DNA of 64,000 nt from Arthrobacter cupressi (GCF_900099975.1 NZ_FNEI01000001.1:248001-312000); one strand, 5' to 3'. Shown: positions 1 to 8,680, numbered from the stretch's first letter. A program made the numbers and translations. Notes: generated from the letters alone by a model not told the origin.

Positions 1-575
1 GGGCAATTGACCGGAACTGTGGCTGCCGGCGTGCCGGGCACACCATGGAGCATGAAGAGTAAGTCGAGTAACGGCTGGTCGAGGCGGTTTACGTCGATCT
101 TCTTTTGCCGAAATAGCGCGTTGATCGCCTCGCGCCACGAGGTTGCTATGTCAACGCCAGGGCGCGTATAAGCGCCCGCAACGGGTAGATCGAGGGTTAC
201 AAGCGCCGTGTTGACGGCGCGCTCTATTTGGTACGGGTCGACGAACTGCTCTGCTCGTTGAGATTCCAGAACGTTGAGGTCTAGGAACGCGGCGGCGGCT
301 TGGGCGAAGCCATACATCACCGATGGCAGGCCGTCGCGTACCTGCTCGACGACGTAGGAACCGTCAATAGCCAGAGCTGACAGGAGACGCTCCTGCGAGG
401 ACGAGACCCCAAGGTCACTCCGTTGACGGATTCGCTTGCGGATTGCATCTGGGTCGTGGATCGTCTCCGCAGGAACGTGAAAGGTGCGTTGATCCGCGAT
501 AGCTTTTACGGCAGCCATTGAGTGGCTCAGTCGCGAGGCCAGTTCGTGAGCCCCGCCGATGGTCTCATATGGCAT
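1..575 (-). CDS. NurA-like nuclease domain protein (partial, C-terminus outside window)
   Basis: I translated this reading frame by hand; it is open from its ATG at 575 to the window edge (about 191 codons). The ATG overlaps the stop codon of the HerA gene (TGATG), so the two are translationally coupled. Residues 70-73 read I-D-G-S, which matches the N-terminal metal-binding Asp motif of NurA family 5'-3' nucleases (Asp71 here). NurA is the known partner of HerA in DNA-end resection in archaea, and bacterial HerA/nuclease pairs occur in defence islands. The NurA call rests on this short motif plus the HerA neighbour; the C-terminal catalytic residues lie outside the window. It could be another HerA-coupled nuclease family. 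Confidence 0.6.
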   Translation of the reverse strand, partial: MPYETIGGAHELASRLSHSMAAVKAIADQRTFHVPAETIHDPDAIRKRIRQRSDLGVSSSQERLLSALAIDGSYVVEQVRDGLPSVMYGFAQAAAAFLDLNVLESQRAEQFVDPYQIERAVNTALVTLDLPVAGAYTRPGVDIATSWREAINALFRQKKIDVNRLDQPLLDLLFMLHGVPGTPAATVPVNC

Positions 576-2617
576 CAGGAACGTGTCCCGTCCAGCGTCA
601 GCGGAGGGTCCCCAGCCGCGGCCCGTGCCTCATTCACCAGGGCGACGTCGTAGCGATCGATCTGAACAGGGACGATGTATGGCGATGACAGAGTCTTAAG
701 TCGAACGTACCCACGGTCTTCGGACGCGATGATCGCGTCCGAAAACGACCCGAAGTCGTAGAACTTAGCCAACTCGTGCACTTCCGTCGTGTTGTTCAAA
801 TGCGCAACGACCCAATTAGCGGTGTTTGCCTTGACCTGGTGCGCGACGCCGGAGACCTCCTGGGTCGCGTACGTCATGCCGAGATTGAGTTTGCTGGCCT
901 CTTTGGCGAGCTTGACCCACACATCGAGGTCGTCCTTGTACCGGTCGGATGAGAACAGGTTGTGCGCCTCCTCGAGCATCACCTGGATGTGCGGTGGCTC
1001 CTGCCCGGACGTGAACACCTCAGTCTGCCTGGAAAGGAGCCGACGCGTGATCGACTCGCTCAGCGCTTTAGTCACAGCCTCGGCGCCGACGTGCAAGTCA
1101 ACGATCACAATGCGCCCACGGACCAACTCCTCGTAGATCTCGATCGCGGGGTCGTTCCGCGTCAGCGGACTGTGAAATGGACGTAGCGGGTTCAAGTTTC
1201 GCCAGCCTCGGACGTTTCGGTTACCGCTGCGAGTCGTGAAGATCGGCTCGACACTCTTCCACCGAACGTCCTTCGCGAAGTCATTCGCTTCTCTGTCGCC
1301 GGCGTCGCGCAGCCCCACGATCTTGTCGACGACGTCTTCGATATCGGCGGCCGCGATGGTGACGATGTTCGCAGTGGATCCAGCTTGCGTAAACGGATTT
1401 CGCCCGAGTTCAGCGACAACCTTCTGTTGAAACGTGCCAGCAATACTGATTCGCACGCGAAAGTTGGTCGGCACTGCGAACCCCGCTCGCATGAGGGCAC
1501 CGTAGAGTACGAGCCGGGCGCGCTGTGCGTGTGTGGTGGCGGAGCGGTCGTCAGCGACGTCCGCGTAGGAGGTACCCGCGAAGTCCTTTACATAGCCGGC
1601 CTCGTCACTACTGAGGGTGTCGGAGATCAATCCCTGAACCGCGTCGATCTGGTTCTCGGAGAAGAAATTGATGTTGAGCGGCTTCACATGTGCCTGTGCA
1701 CCGTCCGCCCCGAACTTGAAAATTCGGACGTGGTTCGCGCCGATAGCTGCGATCTCGGTGCCGTCCTGCGTGTTCGGGTTTGCATATTCTCCCTGTGGGT
1801 CGAAGATCAACTGGCCGATGGGGCTCCCGCCCGTTGCACGCTGCCGCTCGGAGACTGCGAATGTGCGCGCGATGATGATCTTCGCGGTATTCGACTTCCC
1901 CATCCGAGTCATGCCCAGTAGGGCGGTCTTATTGCCGATAAAGTCGCGGATGTTGACTTCGACCGCGGCGTTGGCTTGTTGGGAAGTCTTGGCGCGGCGG
2001 CGCGTCGCGGAGTACCGAACCGCCCCGATGCGCACGCGTTCGACAGGGCGCCCCGTCGGCTTGAGGTAGGAGGCAATCGTGGCGAGGCCGTCGCCGATCG
2101 GTTTCAGGACTCGATACGTGGACGTGGCATAGAAGTTGTCCACGTCAGCACCGAACTCAAGCACTCTCTGCCCGTCCACCTCGTCCTCGTAAAAGGTCCC
2201 GAGGATCTTGCACCGCACCCCAGTGAACGAAACTCGATTCTTGGTGAATGGATCAAGCTCCGCATCTAGTACGACAGATGGGGCCGGGTCCTGGTTGTTC
2301 GAAAGGGCCGTGCGCAGCGACTCCTCACGAACGGCATGCAAGTCGCGTTCTAGTGACAGTGGCGCCGTCCCCTCGACACGCAGGAGCAGTACTTCGTCGT
2401 CGTCAACGCGAGGGTCATTTACGTCCTGCGGGGTTGCCAGCAGAAAGGAGAATTGTGGGATACCGCCGGCGTCGAATTTCCAACGGTCGTGGGTCAGCAC
2501 AACAGCTTGGCCATAGTCGATCTGCTGGATCGCGCCGATTCGCGTTGATCGATCGTCGGCGAGCAGTTCAGATCGCAAGAGTGACCCGGCTCCTACGCCA
2601 GGGATAAGTTCGTTCAT
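575..2617 (-). CDS. HerA-type DNA-translocating ATPase (DUF87/FtsK-HerA family)
   Basis: This 680-residue protein has a central Walker A motif (GMTRMGKSNT, near residue 240) and a Walker B motif (QVMLEEAHNLF, near residue 550). An N-terminal region of about 220 residues fits the HAS-barrel part of HerA proteins. HerA forms hexamers that pump DNA into or along a partner nuclease, and the coupled gene immediately downstream looks like that nuclease. The ATG at 2617 is preceded by a purine-rich ribosome binding site (AAGGGGGAG). The gene is visibly more AT-rich and less codon-biased than the rest of the window, suggesting horizontal acquisition. Physiological role (repair or anti-phage) cannot be decided from sequence. 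Confidence 0.85.
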   Translation of the reverse strand: MNELIPGVGAGSLLRSELLADDRSTRIGAIQQIDYGQAVVLTHDRWKFDAGGIPQFSFLLATPQDVNDPRVDDDEVLLLRVEGTAPLSLERDLHAVREESLRTALSNNQDPAPSVVLDAELDPFTKNRVSFTGVRCKILGTFYEDEVDGQRVLEFGADVDNFYATSTYRVLKPIGDGLATIASYLKPTGRPVERVRIGAVRYSATRRRAKTSQQANAAVEVNIRDFIGNKTALLGMTRMGKSNTAKIIIARTFAVSERQRATGGSPIGQLIFDPQGEYANPNTQDGTEIAAIGANHVRIFKFGADGAQAHVKPLNINFFSENQIDAVQGLISDTLSSDEAGYVKDFAGTSYADVADDRSATTHAQRARLVLYGALMRAGFAVPTNFRVRISIAGTFQQKVVAELGRNPFTQAGSTANIVTIAAADIEDVVDKIVGLRDAGDREANDFAKDVRWKSVEPIFTTRSGNRNVRGWRNLNPLRPFHSPLTRNDPAIEIYEELVRGRIVIVDLHVGAEAVTKALSESITRRLLSRQTEVFTSGQEPPHIQVMLEEAHNLFSSDRYKDDLDVWVKLAKEASKLNLGMTYATQEVSGVAHQVKANTANWVVAHLNNTTEVHELAKFYDFGSFSDAIIASEDRGYVRLKTLSSPYIVPVQIDRYDVALVNEARAAAGDPPLTLDGTRS

Positions 2618-2922
2618 GTTCTCCCCCTTAGGACGCGTTCGGTGCGCCCTTAGTCTATTGCAATGGGTGTCCGTACCAGCCCGTACTACCAGAGGCGCCG
2701 CGTGTCGGCTTTTGGCAGGGCCACCCCGAGATCTTCGGCAGCGCAGTCGTACCGCAGGCTGGGCTGCCTGGTTTCTTACTGTGCCCGGCCAGTATCGAGG
2801 TCGCCGCCTTCGAGTAGCGGCCGGCGCGTGCGTCCTTTGTTGTTCGTCTCATCATTTCAGTTGTCCACACGGAACAACCTAAGTGCACGCTCGGACATTC
2901 TTCGCGCGTCAGAAGAGATTTT
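2618..2922. other. Intergenic region upstream of herA
   Basis: About 300 bases without a convincing gene. A TAGACT box on the minus strand (2652-2657) could be the -10 of the herA promoter; no good -35 was seen. The remainder (2690-2920) contains short overlapping ORFs with no recognisable protein or ribosome binding site. This is the junction between the AT-richer herA DNA and the GC-rich chromosome-like DNA to the right, but no attachment-site repeat was identified. Confidence 0.4.
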
Positions 2923-4194
2923 CTAATTTCCCCCAGCAGCCCTTTCAGCAATCCGCCCCGCCAGATACTCCGCGTCCAGCCCCACGCCACCCAGCAGCGG
3001 AGAATAATGCCCTGTCAGCCACGGCAAGCCCACGGCAAACAGGCCCGGATACTCCGTAACCCCACGCGTATGCCGCGGGTAGTCCCACTCATCCAGGACT
3101 GGAATGTCCACGATGCTCATGTCGAGCTTGTAGCCGGTGGCCCACAGGACCGTAGTGATGTTCTCCGCCGCCAGATCCACGCGCGGCGAGGAAGTCTCAG
3201 GCAGCCAGTCATCCACCCTCGCCGGTTCGGCCGGCGGCGCAGAAATCCCCGCCGCCGCGATGTACGCATCAAACAGCGGCTGCATCCGCTGGCCGAACCC
3301 GGCCTCGACAGCAGCGAGGCGTTCGGGGAGGTCGTCCGTGAAGACGAGTCCGCCGTCGTGGACTGCTTCAAAGTGACCGTGCAACCGCATGCCTTGGCGG
3401 CCGAGGTCGCGCAGGTGGATGGCGTGGCCGCCGTCGGTGCCGGAGAGCAGCGGGTTGCAGGCGAAGCGGGCCGCGGGGGAGGGCAGCTGCTCCGTCCTGA
3501 AGGCGTTCAGCCCGTACTCGGGCCCGTGGATGCCGAGGTTCAGGATCCAGTGGATGAGGTCGTGCCCGCGGTAGCGGCGGGGCGCCTCCGGGCAGCTGGA
3601 CACGGCCAGGTGGACCTGCCGGCCGGCCGCGTGCAGTTCTTCTGCGATCTGCCCGCCCGACTGCGCGGTCCCCACAATCAGGACCGCACCGTCGGGCAGC
3701 TGGCCGGGGTTGCGGTACTCGTGGGAGTGCAGCTGAAAGATGTGCGCGGGAATCTCCACGGCGAGGGTAGGGATCCTGGGTACTTGGAACGCGCCGGTGG
3801 CCAGCACGACGTTGCGTGCCCGCCAGCCGCCGTCGTTGGTCTCGACGGCGAAACCGTCGTCCGCGGGCGAGACTCGGGTGACGTCGGTGCCCGTGCGGAC
3901 AGGTGCGCCGATCAGTTGGGCGTAGCGGCGGAAGAGGCTCACGACGTCGTCGCGCGGCATGAACGCCTCCGGCTCGGGGCCGTCGTACGGCATGCCGGGC
4001 AGGTCGATCGAGAAGTTCGGCGTGTTCAGGTAGAAGCCGTCCCAGCGGTCCTGCCAGGCGCCGCCGAGTTCCGTGCGCCGGTCCAGGAGCACGTGTTCGA
4101 CGCCGGCCCGGCTGAGCCAGTAGCTCATGGCCAGTCCGGCCTGGCCGGCACCGATGATGAGGGTGTCGGTTTGCTGTGCGTCAGAATTCTGCAT
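2923..4194 (-). CDS. Flavin-containing monooxygenase (CzcO-like FAD/NAD(P)-binding oxidoreductase)
   Basis: A 423-residue protein with an N-terminal FAD-binding Rossmann motif (IIGAGQAGLAMS), the ELGGAW segment typical of flavin monooxygenases, a second nucleotide-binding motif (LIVGTAQSGGQIAEEL, about residue 175) and a C-terminal ATGYKLD motif (about residue 370). It should use FAD and NADPH to oxygenate a small substrate; the substrate is unknown. I chose the ATG at 4194 (MQNSDAQQ...) because AAGGA lies about 7 nt upstream; an upstream in-frame start at 4275 adds residues unlike the family. The start lies 14 nt inside the end of the alpha/beta hydrolase gene, so the two are co-transcribed and probably coupled. 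Confidence 0.85.
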   Translation of the reverse strand: MQNSDAQQTDTLIIGAGQAGLAMSYWLSRAGVEHVLLDRRTELGGAWQDRWDGFYLNTPNFSIDLPGMPYDGPEPEAFMPRDDVVSLFRRYAQLIGAPVRTGTDVTRVSPADDGFAVETNDGGWRARNVVLATGAFQVPRIPTLAVEIPAHIFQLHSHEYRNPGQLPDGAVLIVGTAQSGGQIAEELHAAGRQVHLAVSSCPEAPRRYRGHDLIHWILNLGIHGPEYGLNAFRTEQLPSPAARFACNPLLSGTDGGHAIHLRDLGRQGMRLHGHFEAVHDGGLVFTDDLPERLAAVEAGFGQRMQPLFDAYIAAAGISAPPAEPARVDDWLPETSSPRVDLAAENITTVLWATGYKLDMSIVDIPVLDEWDYPRHTRGVTEYPGLFAVGLPWLTGHYSPLLGGVGLDAEYLAGRIAERAAGGN

Positions 4195-4957
4195 GGCTGA
4201 TTCCTTCGGCCCGTTCCCAATGTTGGCGCAGCGATGCCGCGAGGCGCTCGGGCTCGATGCGGTGCGGCGGGTCAAAGTGGTGGCGATCTGCGAACACTTC
4301 GGTCCGGGTGTCGGGGAAGACCGTCGACAGGCGCTCGATGATTTCGCCGAAGTCGTCCGGGTTGCTCAGGCCGCCGAGGACCAGGAGCACCGGCTGCCGG
4401 AACTCTGCCAGTTTCTGGCGGTCCAGATCGTAGTTTCGGAACGTCTCGATGAAGGCACGGATGCCGGCCGGTCGCTTGGCCATCCACGGCGGCGGGTCAC
4501 CGGTGAGCGGCGGCGGAAGGACGACGTCGGCCCTGACGGCCAGCTTCATGAACCCGGCCATGAATTGGTCTTGCGGTAGTTGGTTCAGGGCGTCGTATTG
4601 TTGCCACAGCCGTGCGTGCGCGGGACTCCAGTCCCAGCTGCCGGCCCAGGCCGGTTCGAGCAGGGCCAGGCTGGTGAGGCGTTCGGGGTGCTTCGCCGCG
4701 AAGGCGATGGCTGCCGCTCCGCCTCCCGAATAGCCCACGAGGTGAAAGGTATCCCAGTGGCGGGCGTCGGCCTCGCGAAGGAGGCCATCGACCTCGGTGT
4801 CCAGGCTCCAGCCCGGGGGAGGGGCGTCGCCGGCGTAGAGTTCAAGGTCTTTGGCGATGGCGCGCACCTCCGGTCCCAAGGCTTCGATGAGTGCGCCGTA
4901 GGCCGGCTGGGCAGGAAGGACGCTGCCGGGCAAGAGGATGGAACGGGTGGGCTCCAT
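4181..4957 (-). CDS. Alpha/beta hydrolase, copy A
   Basis: A 258-residue alpha/beta hydrolase with the nucleophile elbow G-Y-S-G-G (about residue 75) and a C-terminal His in the DRHHFDPPH segment. It is closely related to the protein encoded at 6664-7437: both share the MEP(T/K)R start, the LLPG(S/A)VLPA motif, the KDLELY-GDAPPPGW segment and the same C-terminal end. The start at 4957 is supported by the conserved start in both copies and by an identical promoter-start arrangement (TACAGT, 6 nt, ATG) with no ribosome binding site, implying leaderless mRNA. It is followed by, and overlaps, the flavin monooxygenase gene; a Baeyer-Villiger-type oxidation followed by ester hydrolysis is a possible joint role, but that is inference. 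Confidence 0.8.
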   Translation of the reverse strand: MEPTRSILLPGSVLPAQPAYGALIEALGPEVRAIAKDLELYAGDAPPPGWSLDTEVDGLLREADARHWDTFHLVGYSGGGAAAIAFAAKHPERLTSLALLEPAWAGSWDWSPAHARLWQQYDALNQLPQDQFMAGFMKLAVRADVVLPPPLTGDPPPWMAKRPAGIRAFIETFRNYDLDRQKLAEFRQPVLLVLGGLSNPDDFGEIIERLSTVFPDTRTEVFADRHHFDPPHRIEPERLAASLRQHWERAEGISHAEF

Positions 4958-4963
4958 GGCAGA

Positions 4964-4969
4964 ACTGTA
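4964..4969 (-). promoter_or_regulatory. -10 box of leaderless promoter (hydrolase A)
   Basis: TACAGT ends 6 nt before the ATG at 4957; the same hexamer and spacing precede the paralogous gene at 7437. No ribosome binding site is present. The -35 region is not recognisable. Confidence 0.6.
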
Positions 4970-5091
4970 CGCCTGGTTCGTTGCGCTGGTGAGGGGAGCT
5001 GCTGTGGATAACTTTTTTCGAACGTGTGACAAATCCGTTATTCTCGAATTGACGCTTTTCCACTGTCTAGATGAATTCGTTGGGGATCTCG

Positions 5092-5730
5092 ATGACTGAA
5101 CGCTCCTTTTCCTTTGCCCGCGGCCGTGTTGTCGCCGCCCTTGTAGGAGCCGGTCTCTTGCTCTCCGCGTGCCAAGGAGGAAGCCCGACGCCGGGCAACT
5201 CGCCTAGCGCTTCGAGCGCCTCCGCATCGCCTTCGGCGACTCCGTCGCCGTCTCCGTCCGCGAAGTACGTTCCAGCTTCGGCCAAGGGTAAAGCCCAGAA
5301 CGTCCCGGTTCCCGTGAAGCCCGCTCTGGCCGATCAGAACTCGAAGGCGGGGCTCGAGGCGTTCACGAAGTACTGGTTCGCGCTGCTGGATTACGGGTAT
5401 GCAACCGGGGACCTCAAGACTTGGATTTCACTTACTGGTCCCAACTGCGAATTCTGCTCGGAGCTCAAAGAAGCCATTGATTCTGTGTACTCCTCCAAGG
5501 AGTGGATGACAGGTGGGAAGCTGACGACCCCGAGCGTCGAAGCAAAATGGAAGGCAGGAGCGGCAACACAGGGCGTGGCTGTCCAGGTCATACAAGCGGA
5601 GATCAAATACTTCAACGCAAAAGGCCCCGTGGATCGTGAACTTACGCCGGAATCTAACAGCGGAGTGGCATTGATCGCAGAGTTCCGCGGTGGGGCTTGG
5701 AAGGCGATAAGTCTTGGCCACCTGGGGTAA
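5092..5730 (+). CDS. DUF6318-like lipoprotein, copy A
   Basis: A 212-residue predicted lipoprotein. The signal peptide ends in the lipobox LLSAC, followed by a Ser/Pro/Ala-rich linker (about residues 25-60) and a globular domain of about 140 residues resembling DUF6318, a family common in Arthrobacter with unknown function. The domain contains a Cys pair (CEFC) likely to be disulfide-bonded or to bind a ligand outside the cell. A paralogue lies at 10744-11373 with the same layout (PVPELPEAA...GLRAFADYW..CKTC). I chose the ATG at 5092 because GGGGA precedes it at proper spacing; the ATG at 5071 has no such site. The next gene, a PKD-domain protein, starts inside its 3' end. Confidence 0.75.
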   Translation: MTERSFSFARGRVVAALVGAGLLLSACQGGSPTPGNSPSASSASASPSATPSPSPSAKYVPASAKGKAQNVPVPVKPALADQNSKAGLEAFTKYWFALLDYGYATGDLKTWISLTGPNCEFCSELKEAIDSVYSSKEWMTGGKLTTPSVEAKWKAGAATQGVAVQVIQAEIKYFNAKGPVDRELTPESNSGVALIAEFRGGAWKAISLGHLG

Positions 5731-6658
5731 TGCAGGGATAGCCTGCTTGGCACTTCTCTTGGGCCTAATCGGCTCGGCAGAAAGGGCTGATGCGGATTCG
5801 CACAAATCGTCTGCCGGTTTCAAGAAGTCGACGGCAGATGTCGAGCTGACCTACGTTTTCGATCCGGCCACTGGCACCATGATCGAGGCTCCCATTGGCT
5901 ACGTCGACACCGATCCTTACAAATACGACTACTTACCGCTGTGCGACATCGAACGCGATGGTCTGGACAGCGGCTGTGAATCACTTGCGGTGAACTGCGA
6001 GCCGCGCACGCCCGGAGGTAAACGAGGTACTCCGGTTCAATGGCGCTTCGCCCCGAAAGCAATTGCCAATCCGACGTGGTCGGACTGGCAGTCGCAAGGC
6101 GGACCTACATGCCTCTACGACCCCGATCCCCAAGCAGTCCTGCGCGCTATTGCCGCGCGCATCGCGAACGACTTCAAGCAACTGCCGATCCAATCCGCGA
6201 AGGTGACCGTCCAGCCCGGGCCGCACACCCTCAAGGGAATGGAAACGAACGTCTTCGCCGCGGCAACCGAGCAGGCGTTCGACGTCGTGATCCTGGGACA
6301 GAATGTCCACCTGGAGGCGACGCCGGTCGAGTACACCTACAACTACGGTGACGGGACGAGCTTCGGCCCAACCATGTTCGCCGGCGGGTCGATTTCCGAA
6401 GACGAATGGGGCACCAAGACCCGGACGAGCCACATCTACAAGCAGACCGGCGACTTCCGACTCACCGTGACCACCGGGTTCCGCGGAACATACTCGGTCA
6501 ACGGCGGACCGCCGCTTCCCATCACCGGAAACGGTCAGTTCGCCTCGCCCGCGCAGCTCGTCAGCGTGTGGCGAAGCGAGACACGCCAGGTCGCCGACAA
6601 CTGCATCGAGAACCCCACCGGCTGGGCCTGCCCCAGCAGCGCCGGCAGCAACAAATAG
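5714..6658 (+). CDS. Secreted PKD-domain protein, copy A
   Basis: A 314-residue exported protein starting at a TTG that overlaps the end of the lipoprotein gene by 17 nt, with GGAAGG upstream. The N-terminus is a signal peptide (CLALLLGLIGSAERADA). The C-terminal half has the PKD/immunoglobulin-like signature: NYGDG (about residue 210), then HIYKQTGDF and SVNGGPPLP. The paralogue at 9824-10747 shares QPG-HTLKG, NYGDGT, TRTSH(I/V)Y, TGEYSV-like and the final ENP-G--CP motif. Six or more conserved cysteines suggest disulfides. PKD domains usually mediate protein-protein or carbohydrate contacts at the cell surface; the ligand is unknown. The pairing with a DUF6318 lipoprotein is conserved in both copies. 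Confidence 0.75.
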   Translation: MATWGNAGIACLALLLGLIGSAERADADSHKSSAGFKKSTADVELTYVFDPATGTMIEAPIGYVDTDPYKYDYLPLCDIERDGLDSGCESLAVNCEPRTPGGKRGTPVQWRFAPKAIANPTWSDWQSQGGPTCLYDPDPQAVLRAIAARIANDFKQLPIQSAKVTVQPGPHTLKGMETNVFAAATEQAFDVVILGQNVHLEATPVEYTYNYGDGTSFGPTMFAGGSISEDEWGTKTRTSHIYKQTGDFRLTVTTGFRGTYSVNGGPPLPITGNGQFASPAQLVSVWRSETRQVADNCIENPTGWACPSSAGSNK

Positions 6659-6663
6659 GGCCC

Positions 6664-7437
6664 TTAACCCAGCCGCGCCCGGTTTTCCGACCTCTCCCAA
6701 TGGGACAGCAACATTCCCGCCAGGCGCGCCGGTTCGATGCGGTGGGGCGGGTCGAAATGATGCCGTTCCTCGAACACTTCGAGGCGGAAGTCGCGGAAGA
6801 CTTTCGAAAGCCGCTCGGCCACTTCGCCGTAATCCACCGGGTTGCTGAGCCCGCCGAGGGCCAGGAACACGGGGCGCGGGAACGACGCCAGCCTTTCACG
6901 CTCAAGGGCATAGTCCTTGAACGTTTGCATGAACGCCCTGACGCCGGCAGGCCGCTTGCCCATCCACGGCGGCGGGTCACCAGACGGCGGAGGCGGCAGG
7001 ACGACGTCGGGCTTCACGCCTAAGCGCATGAACGCAGTCATGAACTCATCCGGCTGAAGCAGGTCCAGCTCGTCGTACTCTTCCCACAGTTGGGTGTGCT
7101 CCGGGCTCCAGTCCCAACTGCCGGCCCACGCAGGTTCCAACAATGCCAGGCTCTGCACGCTGTCCGGGTGTTTAGCGGTGAAAGCCAGGGCTACGGCGCC
7201 CCCGCCGGAGTATCCGAGCAAATGGAACGTATTCCACCTCCGGGCATCGGCTTCGCGCAGGATGCCATCGATCTCGGTATCCAGGGTCCAACCCGGCGGG
7301 GGAGCGTCGCCCGAGTAAAGCTCAAGGTCCTTGGCGACGGCATTGACGTCCGGACCCAGCGCTTTAACCAGTGCGTCATATGCCGGTTCGGCGGGGAGGA
7401 CGGCGCCAGGCAGAAGGATGACCCGCTTCGGTTCCAT
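6664..7437 (-). CDS. Alpha/beta hydrolase, copy B
   Basis: A 257-residue alpha/beta hydrolase with the nucleophile elbow G-Y-S-G-G and terminal HHFDPPH segment, paralogous to the protein encoded at 4181-4957. The promoter and start are also conserved between copies (TACAGT then 6 nt then ATG). Unlike copy A it is not followed by a monooxygenase gene; it ends 5 nt from the PKD gene stop (convergent). The substrate is unknown. Confidence 0.8.
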   Translation of the reverse strand: MEPKRVILLPGAVLPAEPAYDALVKALGPDVNAVAKDLELYSGDAPPPGWTLDTEIDGILREADARRWNTFHLLGYSGGGAVALAFTAKHPDSVQSLALLEPAWAGSWDWSPEHTQLWEEYDELDLLQPDEFMTAFMRLGVKPDVVLPPPPSGDPPPWMGKRPAGVRAFMQTFKDYALERERLASFPRPVFLALGGLSNPVDYGEVAERLSKVFRDFRLEVFEERHHFDPPHRIEPARLAGMLLSHWERSENRARLG

Positions 7438-7443
7438 GGCAGA

Positions 7444-7449
7444 ACTGTA
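7444..7449 (-). promoter_or_regulatory. -10 box of leaderless promoter (hydrolase B)
   Basis: TACAGT with a 6-nt gap to the ATG at 7437, identical to the arrangement before hydrolase A. Confidence 0.6.
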
Positions 7450-7613
7450 CGCCCGCGGCAGCCTGCCCGGGAGGCATCGCAAACCCCGCCTGCCGGGCCC
7501 GTCCCACCAGCCCCAGCAATAGCTGATAGTCACATCTAGCCAACGCGCACCAGCAGGAGGAAACTTTCATCCAGCGGGTTCCGATCCGGAACTCTCAGTA
7601 GAAGGGTTGATTG

Positions 7614-8462
7614 ATGTTCAAGAGACTTGTTGCCTCTTTGGCGGTCATGGGAACTGCCCTCTCCGCGCTCCTGATAGGCGTCCCCGCCGCCCAGGCCAGC
7701 ACGGGCGGAACTCCCGACGGCGAGCTGCATCCCAGCGTCGGCATGATCGTCTTCTACCAGCCGGACGGACGCTTCCGGTGCAGCGCCACCCTGGTGTCCC
7801 CGACGGTCCTGCTTACCGCCGCACACTGCACCGAAGGAACTCTGGGCAAGACCTTGGTGACTTTCGAATCGGTGGTAGCGGAAGCGCCGCCGTCGGGCCT
7901 TCCTGTTGCCGCTGACCCGACCGTCGGCTACACCGCAGCGGACCTCGCCGGCCACATCTACGGCACCGCTTATGCGCACCCGAACTACTCGAACTTCACG
8001 GACCTGAAGAACTGGAACGACGTCGGCGTCGTGGTCCTGAGCGAACCGATCAGCAACCCGACGTCGGACCTCGCAGACCTCAACCGGCTTGACCAGATCC
8101 CGTCCGGCAGCCTGAGCAGGACGATCTTCACCGGCGTCGGCTACGGCACCGAAGTCCGCAAGCCGGACAGCGGCCCGCAGAAGCCTCAGCCGATGACCTA
8201 CCCGCTCATCCGCCGCTACTGGGAGGTTCCCGGACAGAAGCTCACCCCGCAGATCCTGCAGGTCAACGGCAACCCCAACGACGTCCGCGGCACCGGTGGC
8301 AGCTGCTTCGGCGACTCCGGCGGCCCGCTGTTCCTGGATGGCCAGATCGTCGGCGTGACCAGCTACGGTTACACGGCCAACTGCCGCTACCTCGACGGCT
8401 ACCAGCGCGTGGACATCCCGGTGGTGCAGGACTGGCTGGCAACCTTCGGGGTCACACCCTGA
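7614..8462 (+). CDS. Secreted trypsin-like serine protease (S1 family)
   Basis: A 282-residue protease with a Sec signal peptide (cleavage near AQAS), then the chymotrypsin fold: catalytic His in LTAAHC, catalytic Asp in the WNDVGVVVL strand, and catalytic Ser in GDSGGP. The Cys-X-Gly-Asp-Ser context and paired cysteines (RCSA, AHC, GSC, ANC) fit disulfide-bonded S1 proteases. Unlike V8-type proteases it has no long propeptide, so it may be active on secretion. The ATG at 7614 is preceded by GAAGGG at 7-nt spacing; a TTG at 7611 would add one residue. It is transcribed alone. Confidence 0.85.
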   Translation: MFKRLVASLAVMGTALSALLIGVPAAQASTGGTPDGELHPSVGMIVFYQPDGRFRCSATLVSPTVLLTAAHCTEGTLGKTLVTFESVVAEAPPSGLPVAADPTVGYTAADLAGHIYGTAYAHPNYSNFTDLKNWNDVGVVVLSEPISNPTSDLADLNRLDQIPSGSLSRTIFTGVGYGTEVRKPDSGPQKPQPMTYPLIRRYWEVPGQKLTPQILQVNGNPNDVRGTGGSCFGDSGGPLFLDGQIVGVTSYGYTANCRYLDGYQRVDIPVVQDWLATFGVTP

Positions 8463-8504
8463 GTGGCACGGGACGAGTGGTTGCGGAACTGTCGGAAATT
8501 TCCT

Positions 8505-8533
8505 CTGGCCATCTGCGGAAACCTCTGTAGACT
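8505..8533 (+). promoter_or_regulatory. Probable cold-shock gene promoter
   Basis: TGGCCA (8505-8510), a 17-nt spacer and TAGACT (8528-8533). It would place the transcription start about 140 nt before the cold-shock gene, consistent with the long leaders of csp genes. Confidence 0.45.
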
Positions 8534-8609
8534 GGACGGTGTTGTTGTGTTTGGCATTTGGTAGTTCAGGCAGTTCCCGCGGCTCATCGCCCGCGACTTC
8601 TGAAGTAAC

Positions 8610-8677
8610 GGTGGAGAACACCCCACACCGGAGGCCCGACAGTCGGGACAACCCTCCACCTTCAGTAAGGAACTGAA
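8610..8677 (+). promoter_or_regulatory. Structured 5' leader of the cold-shock mRNA
   Basis: Nested complementary segments: GGTGGAG (8610-8616) with CTCCACC (8654-8660), an inner CCCGAC/GTCGGG hairpin (8635-8647), and TTCAG/CTGAA (8661-8665/8673-8677) whose loop carries the AAGGAA ribosome binding site. Csp leaders are known to act as RNA thermosensors; whether these structures do so here is inference. Confidence 0.5.
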
Positions 8678-8680
8678 AAA

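Noticed and set aside
2655..2990. Small ORFs upstream of herA as an antitoxin or regulator
   Set aside because: No ribosome binding site and no HTH or antitoxin-like motif; Arg/Ser/Thr composition suggests chance ORFs.
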